From: Clostridium sp. CAG:510
GTDB lineage: Bacteria > Bacillota > Clostridia > Lachnospirales > Lachnospiraceae
Direction of reading: 5' to 3'
Length of the DNA stretch: 52,309 nucleotides
Assembly (NCBI GenBank): GCA_000434615.1
Contig: FR880847.1
Location: 2,232-54,540 of the forward strand
Below the pieces are notes generated by a model. That model saw only the letters and a program-made list of their open reading frames with translations, had not been told where the DNA came from and searched no databases. The position numbers were made by a program, and so were the translations under genes. Of the stretch, positions 1 to 7,881 are shown piece after piece; within the stretch, counting starts at the first letter, position 1; every line of letters begins with the position of its first letter.

Positions 1-439
1 GGCATTCCTCCACATTTGCGCAGGGAACCACCAGCCGTTGTATCCCGTCTTTTTGCAGCTGCAAGGCAATGGGCAGCGCTCCGTCCGTTTTATGTACTTC
101 GCCGCTCAGAGCCAGTTCTCCCAAAAAAGCAGTGCTTTCCAGACCTTCTTTTTTCACCATTCCCATACATGCCAGTATGGCTGTTGCAATCGCCAGATCA
201 TATCCGGTGCCTTCTTTTTTAATCTGTGCCGGTGACAGGTTGACTGTTATGCGTGCCACCGGCAGCGGAAATCCGGCATTTTTCATGGCAACCCGCACCC
301 TTTCTTTTGCTTCTCTGACCTCGCATGCCAGACTGCCTACCATTTCAAATCCCGGCAGACCATTGGAAACATCCGCTTCCACACGCACTTTGTAGGCATT
401 CATCCCCTGAATGCCGCCTGCATAAAATACCTGAAACAT
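1..439 (-). CDS. YifB/ComM-family Mg-chelatase-like AAA+ ATPase, N-terminal part (truncated by window edge)
   Basis: The minus frame from an ATG at 439 reads without stops to the window edge, about 146 residues. It begins MFQVFYAGGIQGMNAYKV and continues with VEADVSNGLPGFEMVGS, then NLSPAQIKKEGTGYDLAIA and FLGELALSGEV. This is the N-terminal ChlI-like domain of the YifB/ComM family, which in some bacteria acts as a helicase in natural transformation; the ATPase core lies outside the window. A purine-rich AGGAGG-like site lies a few bases upstream of the ATG. The closest upstream gene is sigK, separated by a repeat region. Role in this organism is inferred from family only. Confidence 0.85.
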   Translation of the reverse strand, partial: MFQVFYAGGIQGMNAYKVRVEADVSNGLPGFEMVGSLACEVREAKERVRVAMKNAGFPLPVARITVNLSPAQIKKEGTGYDLAIATAILACMGMVKKEGLESTAFLGELALSGEVHKTDGALPIALQLQKDGIQRLVVPCANVEEC

Positions 440-698
440 AAAAACCTCCTTTAAATTTGAATATGTGGAAATAACCTAATAAATATTGGAAAAATGCAAA
501 TTTAAGAATTGAAAACATGAGAACACAGAGACTTTTCCCCAGCAGCCGCAGAACCGGCTGCCGGGCATAGAATTAAGAACAAGAGCAGAGTTAAAAACCT
601 GCGTAGAGTTATGAACATGCGTTGAGTTATGAACATGCGTTGAATTATGAACATGCGTTGAATTATGAACATGCGTTGAATTAAGAACTTGAATAGAA
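440..698. other. Intergenic region between the YifB/ComM-like gene and sigK
   Basis: No convincing gene is seen here. It holds most of the 18-bp tandem repeat and a 7-bp inverted repeat, GCAGCCG at 542-548 with CGGCTGC at 555-561 (6-nt loop). That hairpin is not followed by a T-run in either direction, so it is a poor terminator candidate. An open minus frame (476-712) exists only because the repeat has no stops. Confidence 0.6.
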
Positions 699-714
699 TT
701 AAGAATATGCATGA
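571..714. repeat. 18-bp tandem repeat, eight units
   Basis: Eight consecutive 18-bp units run from 571 to 714. The central units (607-678) are almost identical, of the form RRTTATGAACATGCGTTG, and the outer units at both ends are degenerate. The last unit covers the final codons and stop of sigK. On the minus strand one frame encodes a repeating hexapeptide HNSTHV, but I see no ribosome binding site for it. The gradient of decay from the centre outward fits expansion by replication slippage. Confidence 0.9.
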
Positions 715-1346
715 ATTTTTACAAATTCATTTTTCAGTTTGAGAAGCGCTTTTTTTTCGATACGGGAAACGTAGCTTCGGGAAATCCCCATTTCGCGTCC
801 TATCTCATTCTGGGTCATTTCCCTGCCGGACAGGATTCCGTAGCGGAGTACCAGAATTTCTTTTTCCCGTTTTGTCAGAATTTTATCCATAAAAAAATAC
901 ATCTGCCGGATGTTGTCAAGAAGTGTCATCTGTTCCACCACATCCGTCTGCTGCCCTTCCATGACATCTAAAAGATTGATTTCATTCCCCTCTTTGTCCA
1001 TTCCGATGGACTCAAACAAAGAAACCTCCCGGGATGTTTTTTTCCGGCTCCGAAACATCATCAGAAGTTCATTTTCTATACAACGGCAGGCATAAGTAGC
1101 CAGTCTGCCCTTGCCGGCATCAAATGTATCCACTGCTTTAATCAGCCCGATGGTTCCGATGGAAATCAAATCCTCCATATCCTCTTCGGCATTCTGATAT
1201 TTTTTTGCAATATGAGCAACCAGCCGCATGTTCCGGATAATCAGAATATCCTTTGCTTCCTTAGCTTCCTGCGGACTGCCGTCTTTCAGAACATGGATGT
1301 AAGCAGCTTCCTCCTCTGCGGATAAAGGTTTTTGAAAAGTCTTCAA
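699..1346 (-). CDS. sigK: Sporulation sigma factor SigK (RNA polymerase sigma-70 family), without pro-sequence
   Basis: The protein matches mother-cell sigma-K: KPLSAEEEAAYI, region 2 with NMRLVAHIAKKY, EDLISIGTIGLIKAV and ATYACRCIENE, and region 4 ending in SRSYVSRIEKKAL, a helix-turn-helix. The best start is TTG at 1346, because GGAGG lies 5 nt upstream; a TTG at 1358 falls inside that ribosome site. From 1346 only about six residues precede the conserved KPLS, so the roughly 20-residue pro-peptide of B. subtilis pro-SigK is absent. The gene is uninterrupted, with no skin-type element. It directs late mother-cell sporulation genes by family knowledge. A SigK-like promoter lies upstream. Confidence 0.88.
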   Translation of the reverse strand: MKTFQKPLSAEEEAAYIHVLKDGSPQEAKEAKDILIIRNMRLVAHIAKKYQNAEEDMEDLISIGTIGLIKAVDTFDAGKGRLATYACRCIENELLMMFRSRKKTSREVSLFESIGMDKEGNEINLLDVMEGQQTDVVEQMTLLDNIRQMYFFMDKILTKREKEILVLRYGILSGREMTQNEIGREMGISRSYVSRIEKKALLKLKNEFVKIHAYS

Positions 1347-1372
1347 GAGAACCTCCAAAAGCAGATTTATAA

Positions 1373-1400
1373 TATTCTATGAAGCTTCTGCTACTGAAGT
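1373..1400 (-). promoter_or_regulatory. Candidate SigK/SigE-type promoter of sigK
   Basis: On the minus strand, CATAGAATA (1373-1381) fits the SigK -10 consensus CATAnnnTA. An AC at 1399-1400, 17 nt upstream, fits the short SigK -35. The predicted transcript start would lie about 20 nt before the TTG start. The motif is short, so chance occurrence is possible. Confidence 0.35.
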
Positions 1401-1470
1401 GCCTTTCCACCTTCCAGAAACTAAAATCTCCAAGGTGCCTTTCCACCTTCCGGAAACTAAAATCTCCGGG
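1399..1470. repeat. 36-bp direct tandem repeat, two units
   Basis: Two adjacent 36-bp copies lie at 1399-1434 and 1435-1470, both starting GTGCCTTTCCACCTTCC and differing at a few positions. They fill the gap between hemW and sigK, just upstream of the proposed sigK promoter. The rest of this 190-bp gap (1347-1536) is C-rich and shows no clear terminator. Confidence 0.85.
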
Positions 1471-1536
1471 GGCGCCACCGGTCCTCTGCCGATGTCAGCC
1501 TGCCCTGCCGCCCCTACTGCCCTGCCGTTTTGCCCT

Positions 1537-2823
1537 TCAGACCTCATCCAGTAAAAACTGCGCCATAACATAGTTGGATAAATCCATGCCCTCCCGGGTA
1601 AGGCAGACATACCCGGCTTCGTCGATGAGAAGACCCTTGGCTGTATTTTTCCGTATGACTTCCCCGTAAATCTGCTCCATGGAGACGCCGAACTGCCGAT
1701 GAAACTCTGCCTTGGATACGCCCTCTGTTAGCCGTAGTCCCAAGAACATGGTTTCCTCCATCTGTTCTTGGGGCGAAAGCGGATGAACATTCTCTCTTAT
1801 CGAAAGCTCCTGCTCGTCTTCAGAGTGAGTATCCTCACGCAAGGAAGACTCCTGCTCGTTCGGAAGCACCTGCGCATCCCTCTGTGCCACCTCCGCAAAC
1901 ACCGGCTCTGCATCCGGCATGCCCGCATATTCTGCCAGATATTCCTGCATTTCCCGGATGTTTTCAAAGCGTACGTTTTCCACCATGGAGGCAGCGCCCA
2001 GTCCGAAGCCCACGTAGTTGCCCCGCTTCCAGTACACAAGATTGTGACGGCACTCCCTGCCGGGAAGTGCATAATTGGAAATTTCATAGCGGTGGTATCC
2101 GGCAGCGGCAAGCAGCTTTTCCGTCAGGGCATACATTTCCCGCTCCTCTTCTTCAGAAGGAAGGTCGGGCTGCTTTTCACCGGTTGCCTGCAGTTTTTCA
2201 CTCTCCTGCCCGTATTTTTCATAAAAGGGAGTCCCCACCTCCACAATCAGGCTGTACGCGGAAATATGCTGCGGCTTTAAGGAAAGAATCGTTTCCAGTG
2301 TCTTTTTGTAATTTTCCACACTCTGTCCGGGAAGAGCCGACATAATATCCAGATTGATGTTGGTAAAGCCGGCTTCCTGCGCCCACCGGTAGGTCTGCTG
2401 AAAATCCCTGTAGGTGTGAATTCTGCCAAGCAGCTTCAGTTCCACGTCGTCGGCAGACTGCAGGCCGATACTGATCCTGTTTATACCGGCTTTTCGGTAC
2501 GACAAAAGAGCTTCCTTCGTAACGGTACCCGGGTTGGCTTCCATACTGATTTCCGCATGCGGGTTCATCCGGTAAAAGGAAAATACCGTTTTTAAAACCT
2601 CACAGAGATTTTCGCACGGCACGGCGGTCGGTGTGCCTCCGCCGATGAAAACTGTCTGCACTTCATACTCCCGGTAACGGGCAGCCTGTTCTCTAATCTC
2701 CTGTTTCAGGGCGCGCAAATACACTTCCTGCGCCCGGCTGTCCGCCGGTGCAGAAAGGAAATCACAATATTGACATTTTTTAACACAAAATGGGATATGA
2801 ATATAGATACTGATAGATTTCAT
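1537..2823 (-). CDS. hemW: HemW (radical SAM heme chaperone, coproporphyrinogen III oxidase-like)
   Basis: The 428-residue protein has the radical SAM motif C13-VKK-C17-QY-C20 in HIPFCVKKCQYCDF, then GGGTPT (61-66), EANPGT, and GINRISIGLQS, typical of HemW/HemN. HemW proteins carry heme for delivery; true HemN activity is less likely because the family next to lepA is normally HemW. It lies 51 bp downstream of lepA, a conserved Firmicute pairing. An unusual acidic insertion at about residues 304-350 contains two near-copies of an 11-residue unit (EQESSLREDTH and EQELSIRENVH), so the protein is longer than typical HemW. Confidence 0.9.
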   Translation of the reverse strand: MKSISIYIHIPFCVKKCQYCDFLSAPADSRAQEVYLRALKQEIREQAARYREYEVQTVFIGGGTPTAVPCENLCEVLKTVFSFYRMNPHAEISMEANPGTVTKEALLSYRKAGINRISIGLQSADDVELKLLGRIHTYRDFQQTYRWAQEAGFTNINLDIMSALPGQSVENYKKTLETILSLKPQHISAYSLIVEVGTPFYEKYGQESEKLQATGEKQPDLPSEEEEREMYALTEKLLAAAGYHRYEISNYALPGRECRHNLVYWKRGNYVGFGLGAASMVENVRFENIREMQEYLAEYAGMPDAEPVFAEVAQRDAQVLPNEQESSLREDTHSEDEQELSIRENVHPLSPQEQMEETMFLGLRLTEGVSKAEFHRQFGVSMEQIYGEVIRKNTAKGLLIDEAGYVCLTREGMDLSNYVMAQFLLDEV

Positions 2824-2874
2824 GATTTGCTCAATTTCTGTCGGGAATTACCGATACCAATTCCTGACACGTTT

Positions 2875-4692
2875 TTAATTTCTGTCATCCAGCTTCAGAA
2901 CGCTCATAAATGCCTTCTGGGGCACTTCCACATTACCAATCTGGCGCATACGCTTCTTGCCTTCTTTTTGCTTCTCTAAGAGCTTTTTCTTACGGGAAAT
3001 GTCACCGCCGTAGCACTTGGCAAGCACATCCTTACGCATGGCCTTGATAGTTTCTCTGGCAATGATTTTGCCGCCGACTGCTGCCTGAATGGGAATTTCA
3101 AACAGATGTCTGGGAATTTCATCCTTTAACTTTTCGCACATTTTTCTGCCGCGTTCATAGGCGCTGTCCGCATGCACGATAAAAGAAAGTGCATCCACTT
3201 CCTCTCTGTTTACCAGAATATCCAGCTTTACCAGACGGCTCTGTTCGTAGCCCTTTAAGTCATAATCGAAGGAAGCATAGCCTCTGGAACGGGATTTCAA
3301 GGCATCAAAGAAATCGTAAATGATTTCGTTCAACGGAAGCTCGTACTTTAAGAGAGCACGGGTTTCTTCTATATATTCCATGCCGAGATATCTGCCACGT
3401 CTTTCCTGGCAAAGCTCCATAATGGAACCGATGAATTCGGTGGTAACCATGATTTCGGCACTGACTATGGGCTCTTCCATGTACTCGATTTCGGAAGGGT
3501 CCGGCAGGTTGGACGGATTCGTCAGCTCAATCACTTCCCCGTTTGTCTTGTGCACCTTGTAAATAACACCGGGAGCCGTGGTAACCAGATCCAGATTGTA
3601 CTCGCGCTCCAGTCTTTCCTGAATAATTTCCAGATGCAGAAGTCCTAAGAAACCACAGCGGAAACCAAATCCCAAAGCCACGGATGTCTCTGGTTCGTAA
3701 TTTAAGGAAGCATCGTTTAACTGCAGTTTTTCCAAAGCATCCCTAAGGTCCGGATACTTGGCTCCGTCCGCCGGATACATACCGCAGTAAACCATGGAGT
3801 TTACTTTTTTATACCCCGGCAAAGGCTCTTTGCAGGGATTGTTGTTGTCGGTAACCGTATCACCGACCGCCGTATCCCTGACGTTTTTAATGGAGGCGGT
3901 AATATAACCAACCATGCCTGCCGTCAGTTCCTCGCAGGGAATAAACTGTCCGGCGCCAAAGTAGCCGACCTCCACCACTTCTTCCACCGCTCCGGTTGCC
4001 ATCATGCGGATGACAGTCCCCTTCTTTACCCGGCCTTCTTTAATTCGCACAAACACAATAACACCCTTGTACGAGTCGTATAAGGAGTCGAAAATAAGTG
4101 CCTGCAGCGGGGCATCCGGGTCACCAACCGGCGCCGGAATTTTTTTCACAATGGCTTCCAGCACTTCCTCAATGCCGATGCCGTTTTTCGCGGAAATCAG
4201 CGGAGCGTCCTGTGCCTCAATACCAATAACGTCTTCAATTTCTTCAATGACCTTTTCCGGCTGTGCACTCGGCAGGTCGATTTTGTTTATAACCGGAAAT
4301 ACATCCAGATTGTGGTCCAGCGCCAGATACACATTGGCAAGTGTCTGCGCTTCTATGCCCTGTGCGGCATCCACCACCAGAATGGCGCCGTCACATGCAG
4401 CTAAGGAACGGCTGACTTCGTAATTAAAGTCCACATGTCCCGGGGTATCAATCAGGTTAAAAATGTATTCCTCACCGTCCTGCGCTTTGTAAACCGTACG
4501 AACGGTCTGGGCTTTGATAGTAATACCTCTTTCCCTTTCCAGATCCATGTTGTCCAGAACCTGCGCCTGCATTTCCCTGCTGGTCAGAAGTCCTGTTTTT
4601 TCAATAATTCTATCCGCTAAGGTTGATTTACCATGGTCAATATGGGCAACGATACAAAAGTTGCGGATTTTGCTCTGGTCAATAACTGACAT
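2875..4692 (-). CDS. lepA: Elongation factor 4 (LepA), translational GTPase
   Basis: The 605-residue protein starts MSVIDQSKIRNFCIVAHIDHGKSTLAD, with the G1 motif AHIDHGKS, a G2 region RGITIKAQ, G3 DTPGH and G4 NKID. The C-terminal domain with SYASFDY-like SRGYASFDY is typical of LepA. EF4 acts on the ribosome and can back-translocate tRNAs or help initiation and assembly. It starts only 2 nt after the stop of the upstream EAL/HDOD gene, so the two are almost certainly co-transcribed, and hemW follows. Confidence 0.97.
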   Translation of the reverse strand: MSVIDQSKIRNFCIVAHIDHGKSTLADRIIEKTGLLTSREMQAQVLDNMDLERERGITIKAQTVRTVYKAQDGEEYIFNLIDTPGHVDFNYEVSRSLAACDGAILVVDAAQGIEAQTLANVYLALDHNLDVFPVINKIDLPSAQPEKVIEEIEDVIGIEAQDAPLISAKNGIGIEEVLEAIVKKIPAPVGDPDAPLQALIFDSLYDSYKGVIVFVRIKEGRVKKGTVIRMMATGAVEEVVEVGYFGAGQFIPCEELTAGMVGYITASIKNVRDTAVGDTVTDNNNPCKEPLPGYKKVNSMVYCGMYPADGAKYPDLRDALEKLQLNDASLNYEPETSVALGFGFRCGFLGLLHLEIIQERLEREYNLDLVTTAPGVIYKVHKTNGEVIELTNPSNLPDPSEIEYMEEPIVSAEIMVTTEFIGSIMELCQERRGRYLGMEYIEETRALLKYELPLNEIIYDFFDALKSRSRGYASFDYDLKGYEQSRLVKLDILVNREEVDALSFIVHADSAYERGRKMCEKLKDEIPRHLFEIPIQAAVGGKIIARETIKAMRKDVLAKCYGGDISRKKKLLEKQKEGKKRMRQIGNVEVPQKAFMSVLKLDDRN

Positions 4693-4694
4693 TT

Positions 4695-5957
4695 CTATTC
4701 CTCCGGTTTTTCCTCTGCAGTCTGACTGTCAGTATCTGCAAAAATTGTATCCCTGTACCAACGGAGTGCATTCAGATAAGCATCGTAAACCGGCTGCATC
4801 TCAATATTATGCACAATCATCAGTCTTGAAACCTCCTGCCAGTTTGCATTTTCATACTGCAGGATAAATTCAAGCGGGAATGCAAAGATACCCTTATGGT
4901 AAACAAGCGCATCGCTGATATTCTTTGAAACCCTTATCGTTTCCAGTGCGTCCTTCATGGGCATATCCAGAATAACATCCAATACGGAAAAGAGTCCCAT
5001 CAGGAAAAGCTCCGATGACTGGATTGCCATGGAAAATACGGGTGCTAAATTTTCCGCAAACTTCGCCCTGAGCAAGGACATTCTGGTCAGTTCATTGGGT
5101 TTATCCGTATAAAGTTGTCCCGCCACTGCCGTAATCAGCCACTTGCGGAGTTCTTTTTCGCCCAGCATGGCTGCCGCGTGCCGGATGGACGTAATGGTGG
5201 AGTTTCGCGTCATACGGTTTACCATCTTTAATAAGGAAATAACCAGTGCGGTATCCCTTCCGATAATGTCCGCCGCTTCCGTCAGTTCAAATTCCGGGCT
5301 GTTTACCATGTTCAATAATTGAATGTAGTTGACCTTAAGCGGAGAAACCTCGTGCTCGCTCCGGTTGCCAGGAATACGGAAAAATTCGCCTTCGTACAGG
5401 GAATAGCCGCCGGCAGCTTTCAGTTTTTCAAAGGTTTCCATACTGTCCACGCCAACCGCACACAGCTTAATATTGGGGAACAGGCTCTGAAAATATATTT
5501 TTGCCTTACTGATATCTATTTTTCTCTGATTTAACAATATGTAATCCATGAGCTGCAGAACTTCCCTGTAATCTTCAAACTGGGAAACCTCCAGCTTACG
5601 GATGGCAAGCTTATAACCGGATTTCCGGAGTGCTTTCAGCCTGTCCAAATACATATCACTCGGCAAAACCGTATTGTCTAAAAGGAGCACCACTCTTTCA
5701 TGAGGGGCATCACACTGATTTTCAATATCGGAAAATACGGAAATATTGCTCACCTGTACAAAAACCTCCGCATCATTGGAAAGAGTTTCCATACCCATAT
5801 TGTCAATTACTTCCAGACCGTCCACATGACCGGCGCCGTCAAACTGCGCACCTCCCAAAAGATTGGGATTTAAAAAATAATTCTTTTTCTGAACAAAAAG
5901 AGAATAGGCTCTTACTGCTATATCTTCATCAAACAAAGGAATAATCGATACCAGCAT
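4695..5957 (-). CDS. EAL-like/HDOD (YuxH-type) signalling protein, catalytically degenerate EAL
   Basis: The 420-residue protein has an N-terminal EAL-like fold (about 1-200) without an ExL signature or the catalytic acidic residues. The C-terminal part (about 205-400) is an HDOD domain with LLNMVNSPEFELTEAADIIGRDTALVISLLKMVN. It resembles YuxH-type proteins, which often take part in c-di-GMP-linked regulation without hydrolysing it; here enzymatic activity is unlikely. The C-terminus is acidic (TAEEKPEE). The gene sits 2 nt upstream of lepA, so it probably leads the lepA-hemW transcript. Its partner is unknown; the flagellar PilZ protein in this window shows that c-di-GMP signalling exists in the cell. 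Confidence 0.75.
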   Translation of the reverse strand: MLVSIIPLFDEDIAVRAYSLFVQKKNYFLNPNLLGGAQFDGAGHVDGLEVIDNMGMETLSNDAEVFVQVSNISVFSDIENQCDAPHERVVLLLDNTVLPSDMYLDRLKALRKSGYKLAIRKLEVSQFEDYREVLQLMDYILLNQRKIDISKAKIYFQSLFPNIKLCAVGVDSMETFEKLKAAGGYSLYEGEFFRIPGNRSEHEVSPLKVNYIQLLNMVNSPEFELTEAADIIGRDTALVISLLKMVNRMTRNSTITSIRHAAAMLGEKELRKWLITAVAGQLYTDKPNELTRMSLLRAKFAENLAPVFSMAIQSSELFLMGLFSVLDVILDMPMKDALETIRVSKNISDALVYHKGIFAFPLEFILQYENANWQEVSRLMIVHNIEMQPVYDAYLNALRWYRDTIFADTDSQTAEEKPEE

Positions 5958-6022
5958 ACTGTTCCTCCTTCATAGATATACTCAAATTATATCCGTAAAA
6001 ACGGGATTATCTGTCTTGAAAT

Positions 6023-6051
6023 ATTATAACATATTTCTTAAATCTTGCCTA
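6023..6051 (-). promoter_or_regulatory. Candidate SigA promoter for the EAL/HDOD-lepA-hemW transcript
   Basis: On the minus strand TATAAT (6023-6028) is preceded by TGT, an extended -10. TAGGCA (6046-6051) lies 17 nt upstream and matches four of six -35 bases. A near-palindromic ATCCGTaaaaACGG stretch at about 5991-6007 lies near the start site. GGAGG precedes the ATG at 5957. Confidence 0.5.
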
Positions 6052-6128
6052 TCTGATTTTTTATCAGAAAAATTATTTAAAAAGATTAAATTTTGTGCGA
6101 AGACAAGCATTTTTTGTACAATGGCATG

Positions 6129-6157
6129 TTGACATTTTCAACAATGCAAAGTATACT
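6129..6157 (+). promoter_or_regulatory. Strong SigA promoter of the BlaI-like gene
   Basis: TTGACA at 6129-6134 and TATACT at 6152-6157 are separated by exactly 17 nt. This is nearly a consensus vegetative promoter, and it points at the gene starting at 6220, with a 5' leader of about 55 nt. Confidence 0.8.
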
Positions 6158-6177
6158 AAATGGTGATATTATTTAGT
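6155..6177 (+). promoter_or_regulatory. Dyad overlapping the promoter start, possible operator
   Basis: A perfect inverted repeat, ACTAAAT (6155-6161) - 9 nt - ATTTAGT (6171-6177), overlaps the -10 and the predicted start site. Its position would allow a dimeric winged-helix repressor to block transcription, so autoregulation by the downstream gene is likely but inferred. It does not match the TACAnnTGTA core of BlaI/MecI operators. Confidence 0.45.
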
Positions 6178-6219
6178 GTAGATACATAAAAAATTTATAA
6201 TCAAAAGGAGAATGTTACT

Positions 6220-6606
6220 ATGTTAAATACACGTGAACTGGATATCTTAAATATTTTATGGAACAGCGGTGTACCTATGACTTCTTCTGATATTGTAAAT
6301 GCCGGCAGAGGATTAAGCCAGAGTACCGTTCAGGCTGTACTTCGTAAGCTTTTGAATGCAAACCTTGTAAAAGTAAGCGGCATTACTCACAGCGGTAATG
6401 TTTTAAGTCGTCAGTATGAGCCGGAAGCTTCTTCCAAGAACATTATTTTACATCAGTTCTTAGAAGACTACCGTAACTTCAGCAATATCATTTCTAAAGA
6501 AGAACTGTTGACTTCTATCGTAAAATTAAGTGAAGACAGCGAAAAGCGCAAGAATGAGATTAAAGAGTTAAAGAAGGTTCTTGCAAATCTTGAAAAAGGT
6601 GAATAA
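6220..6606 (+). CDS. BlaI/MecI-like winged-helix transcriptional regulator
   Basis: The 128-residue protein starts MLNTRELDILNILWNSGVPMTSSDIV, resembling the BlaI/MecI/CopY N-terminal winged helix, with a recognition-helix-like stretch SQSTVQAVLRKLLNANLV. The C-terminal half is helical and highly charged and may dimerise. Only this gene in the window is on the plus strand, with its own strong promoter and terminator. There is no adjacent BlaR1-type sensor protease or beta-lactamase, so its target and signal are unknown. AAGGAG lies about 9 nt before the ATG. Confidence 0.75.
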   Translation: MLNTRELDILNILWNSGVPMTSSDIVNAGRGLSQSTVQAVLRKLLNANLVKVSGITHSGNVLSRQYEPEASSKNIILHQFLEDYRNFSNIISKEELLTSIVKLSEDSEKRKNEIKELKKVLANLEKGE

Positions 6607-6641
6607 GACGGATGTGCTTTCAAAGCTCATCTCCTTACATT

Positions 6642-6671
6642 AAAAAGCCGGTGCTATAGCATTGGCTTTTT
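6642..6671. terminator. Rho-independent terminator after the BlaI-like gene, possibly bidirectional
   Basis: Arms AAAAAGCCGGTGC (6642-6654) and GCATTGGCTTTTT (6659-6671) pair with two G-U wobbles around a TATA loop. The T-run is on the plus strand and the A-run at the other end would serve minus transcripts. Confidence 0.85.
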
Positions 6672-6705
6672 AATTTGCTCAAAAATCTGTTCTCTGCTCT
6701 CTCAC

Positions 6706-6740
6706 CAAAAAAGGGCACTCCACCTAAGCGGAATGCCCTG
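6706..6740 (-). terminator. Rho-independent terminator of rpsB-tsf
   Basis: On the minus strand AGGGCATTCC pairs with GGAGTGCCCT (one G-U) around an 8-nt loop, followed by a T-run read from plus 6707-6712. It lies just after the tsf stop codon. Confidence 0.88.
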
Positions 6741-6766
6741 CTTTTGTTTCTTTATAAAATTACGGA

Positions 6767-7852
6767 TTACATACCGGCCTGAGCTGCAACTTCTGCTGCG
6801 AAGTCTTCGTTCTTCTTCTCAAGACCTTCACCAACTTCAAAACGAACCATCTCGGTGATTACGATATCCTTGGATACGGACTCAAGATACTTAGCTACGG
6901 ACTGCTTACCATCTTCAGCCTTAACATAGGTCTGGTCAAGAAGGCAGATTTCCTTTAACTGCTTGGATACGCGGCCGTCTACAACGCCTGCGAACATCTT
7001 CTCTGCGACGATGGACTCCTTGTCTGCCATAGCCAGCTCACCGAGCTTAGCCTTTGCAGCATCGGAAAGGAAATTCCATACATAATTCATGTTGTTCTTA
7101 TGTTCTTCAAACTGCTGGATGTCATCCTCGCTCCATAACTTCTCGTTAATTGCCTTGTCTAATAACTTGTTTAAGATAGGCTTGGGAAGAGTTGTTGCAT
7201 CATTTAATGCGCTGTCGGTTGTGATGTCTTTAATCTTAGCAAGTTCTTCTTCAGAAATATCATTTCTGCTGATGTACTGAGGATTCATTGCTGCAACCTG
7301 CATAGCGATGTTGGTCAGCGCTTCTTTTGCCGCATCGTTGTTGGTACCCTTTGCTGCAATGATAACACCGATTCTTCCGCCACCGTGGATATAGGAAGTA
7401 ACGATATCACCGGTAACCTTTGCAAATCTGCGGATGGATAACTTCTCTCCGATTGTTGCAGTCTTTTCAACGAGTAAGTCATTCAGTCCGTTGATGTTAA
7501 GAAGTGCATCGATGTCTTCGCCGTTTGCTCCGCCGTTTAAGTCGGATGCAAGTGCGGTATCGGCTACGGTCTGAACGAATTCCTGGAAGGTTTCGTTCTT
7601 GGCAACGAAGTCAGTTTCGGAGTTAACTTCCGCTACAACCGCTACATTGTCCTTTACAGCAACGCGGGCAATACCTTCTGCTGCGATTCTGCTCTGCTTC
7701 TTTTCCATCTTAGCAGCACCGCTTTTTCTTAATACTTCAACAGCGGCATCCATATTTCCGTCTGTTTCTGTTAAAGCCTTTTTACAATCCATCATACCTG
7801 CGCCGGTCATTTCACGCAGTTCTTTTACCATAGCTGCGGTAATATTTGCCAT
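6767..7852 (-). CDS. tsf: Elongation factor Ts (nucleotide exchange factor for EF-Tu), with insertion
   Basis: The protein begins MANITAAMVKELREMTGAGMMDCKKAL with the UBA-like N-terminal domain, and has the core motif ETDFVAKN (79-86) that contacts EF-Tu. It is 361 residues, against about 290 in Bacillus. The excess lies at about residues 211-285, between the second core subdomain and GRVSKQLKEICLLDQ. Translation follows rpsB in the same transcript, and the stop is followed by a terminator. The insertion is in frame and of similar composition to the rest, so it looks like a lineage trait rather than an error. Confidence 0.96.
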   Translation of the reverse strand: MANITAAMVKELREMTGAGMMDCKKALTETDGNMDAAVEVLRKSGAAKMEKKQSRIAAEGIARVAVKDNVAVVAEVNSETDFVAKNETFQEFVQTVADTALASDLNGGANGEDIDALLNINGLNDLLVEKTATIGEKLSIRRFAKVTGDIVTSYIHGGGRIGVIIAAKGTNNDAAKEALTNIAMQVAAMNPQYISRNDISEEELAKIKDITTDSALNDATTLPKPILNKLLDKAINEKLWSEDDIQQFEEHKNNMNYVWNFLSDAAKAKLGELAMADKESIVAEKMFAGVVDGRVSKQLKEICLLDQTYVKAEDGKQSVAKYLESVSKDIVITEMVRFEVGEGLEKKNEDFAAEVAAQAGM

Positions 7853-7881
7853 AATAAGTTTACCCTGTCCTTTCGTTATTC

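Noticed and set aside
542..561. 7-bp inverted repeat as terminator of sigK
   Set aside because: No T-run on either side; followed by GGGGAAAAG on minus.
476..712. Open minus frame coding HNSTHV repeats next to sigK
   Set aside because: It is open because the 18-bp repeat has no stop; it overlaps sigK, has no ribosome site and no homology.
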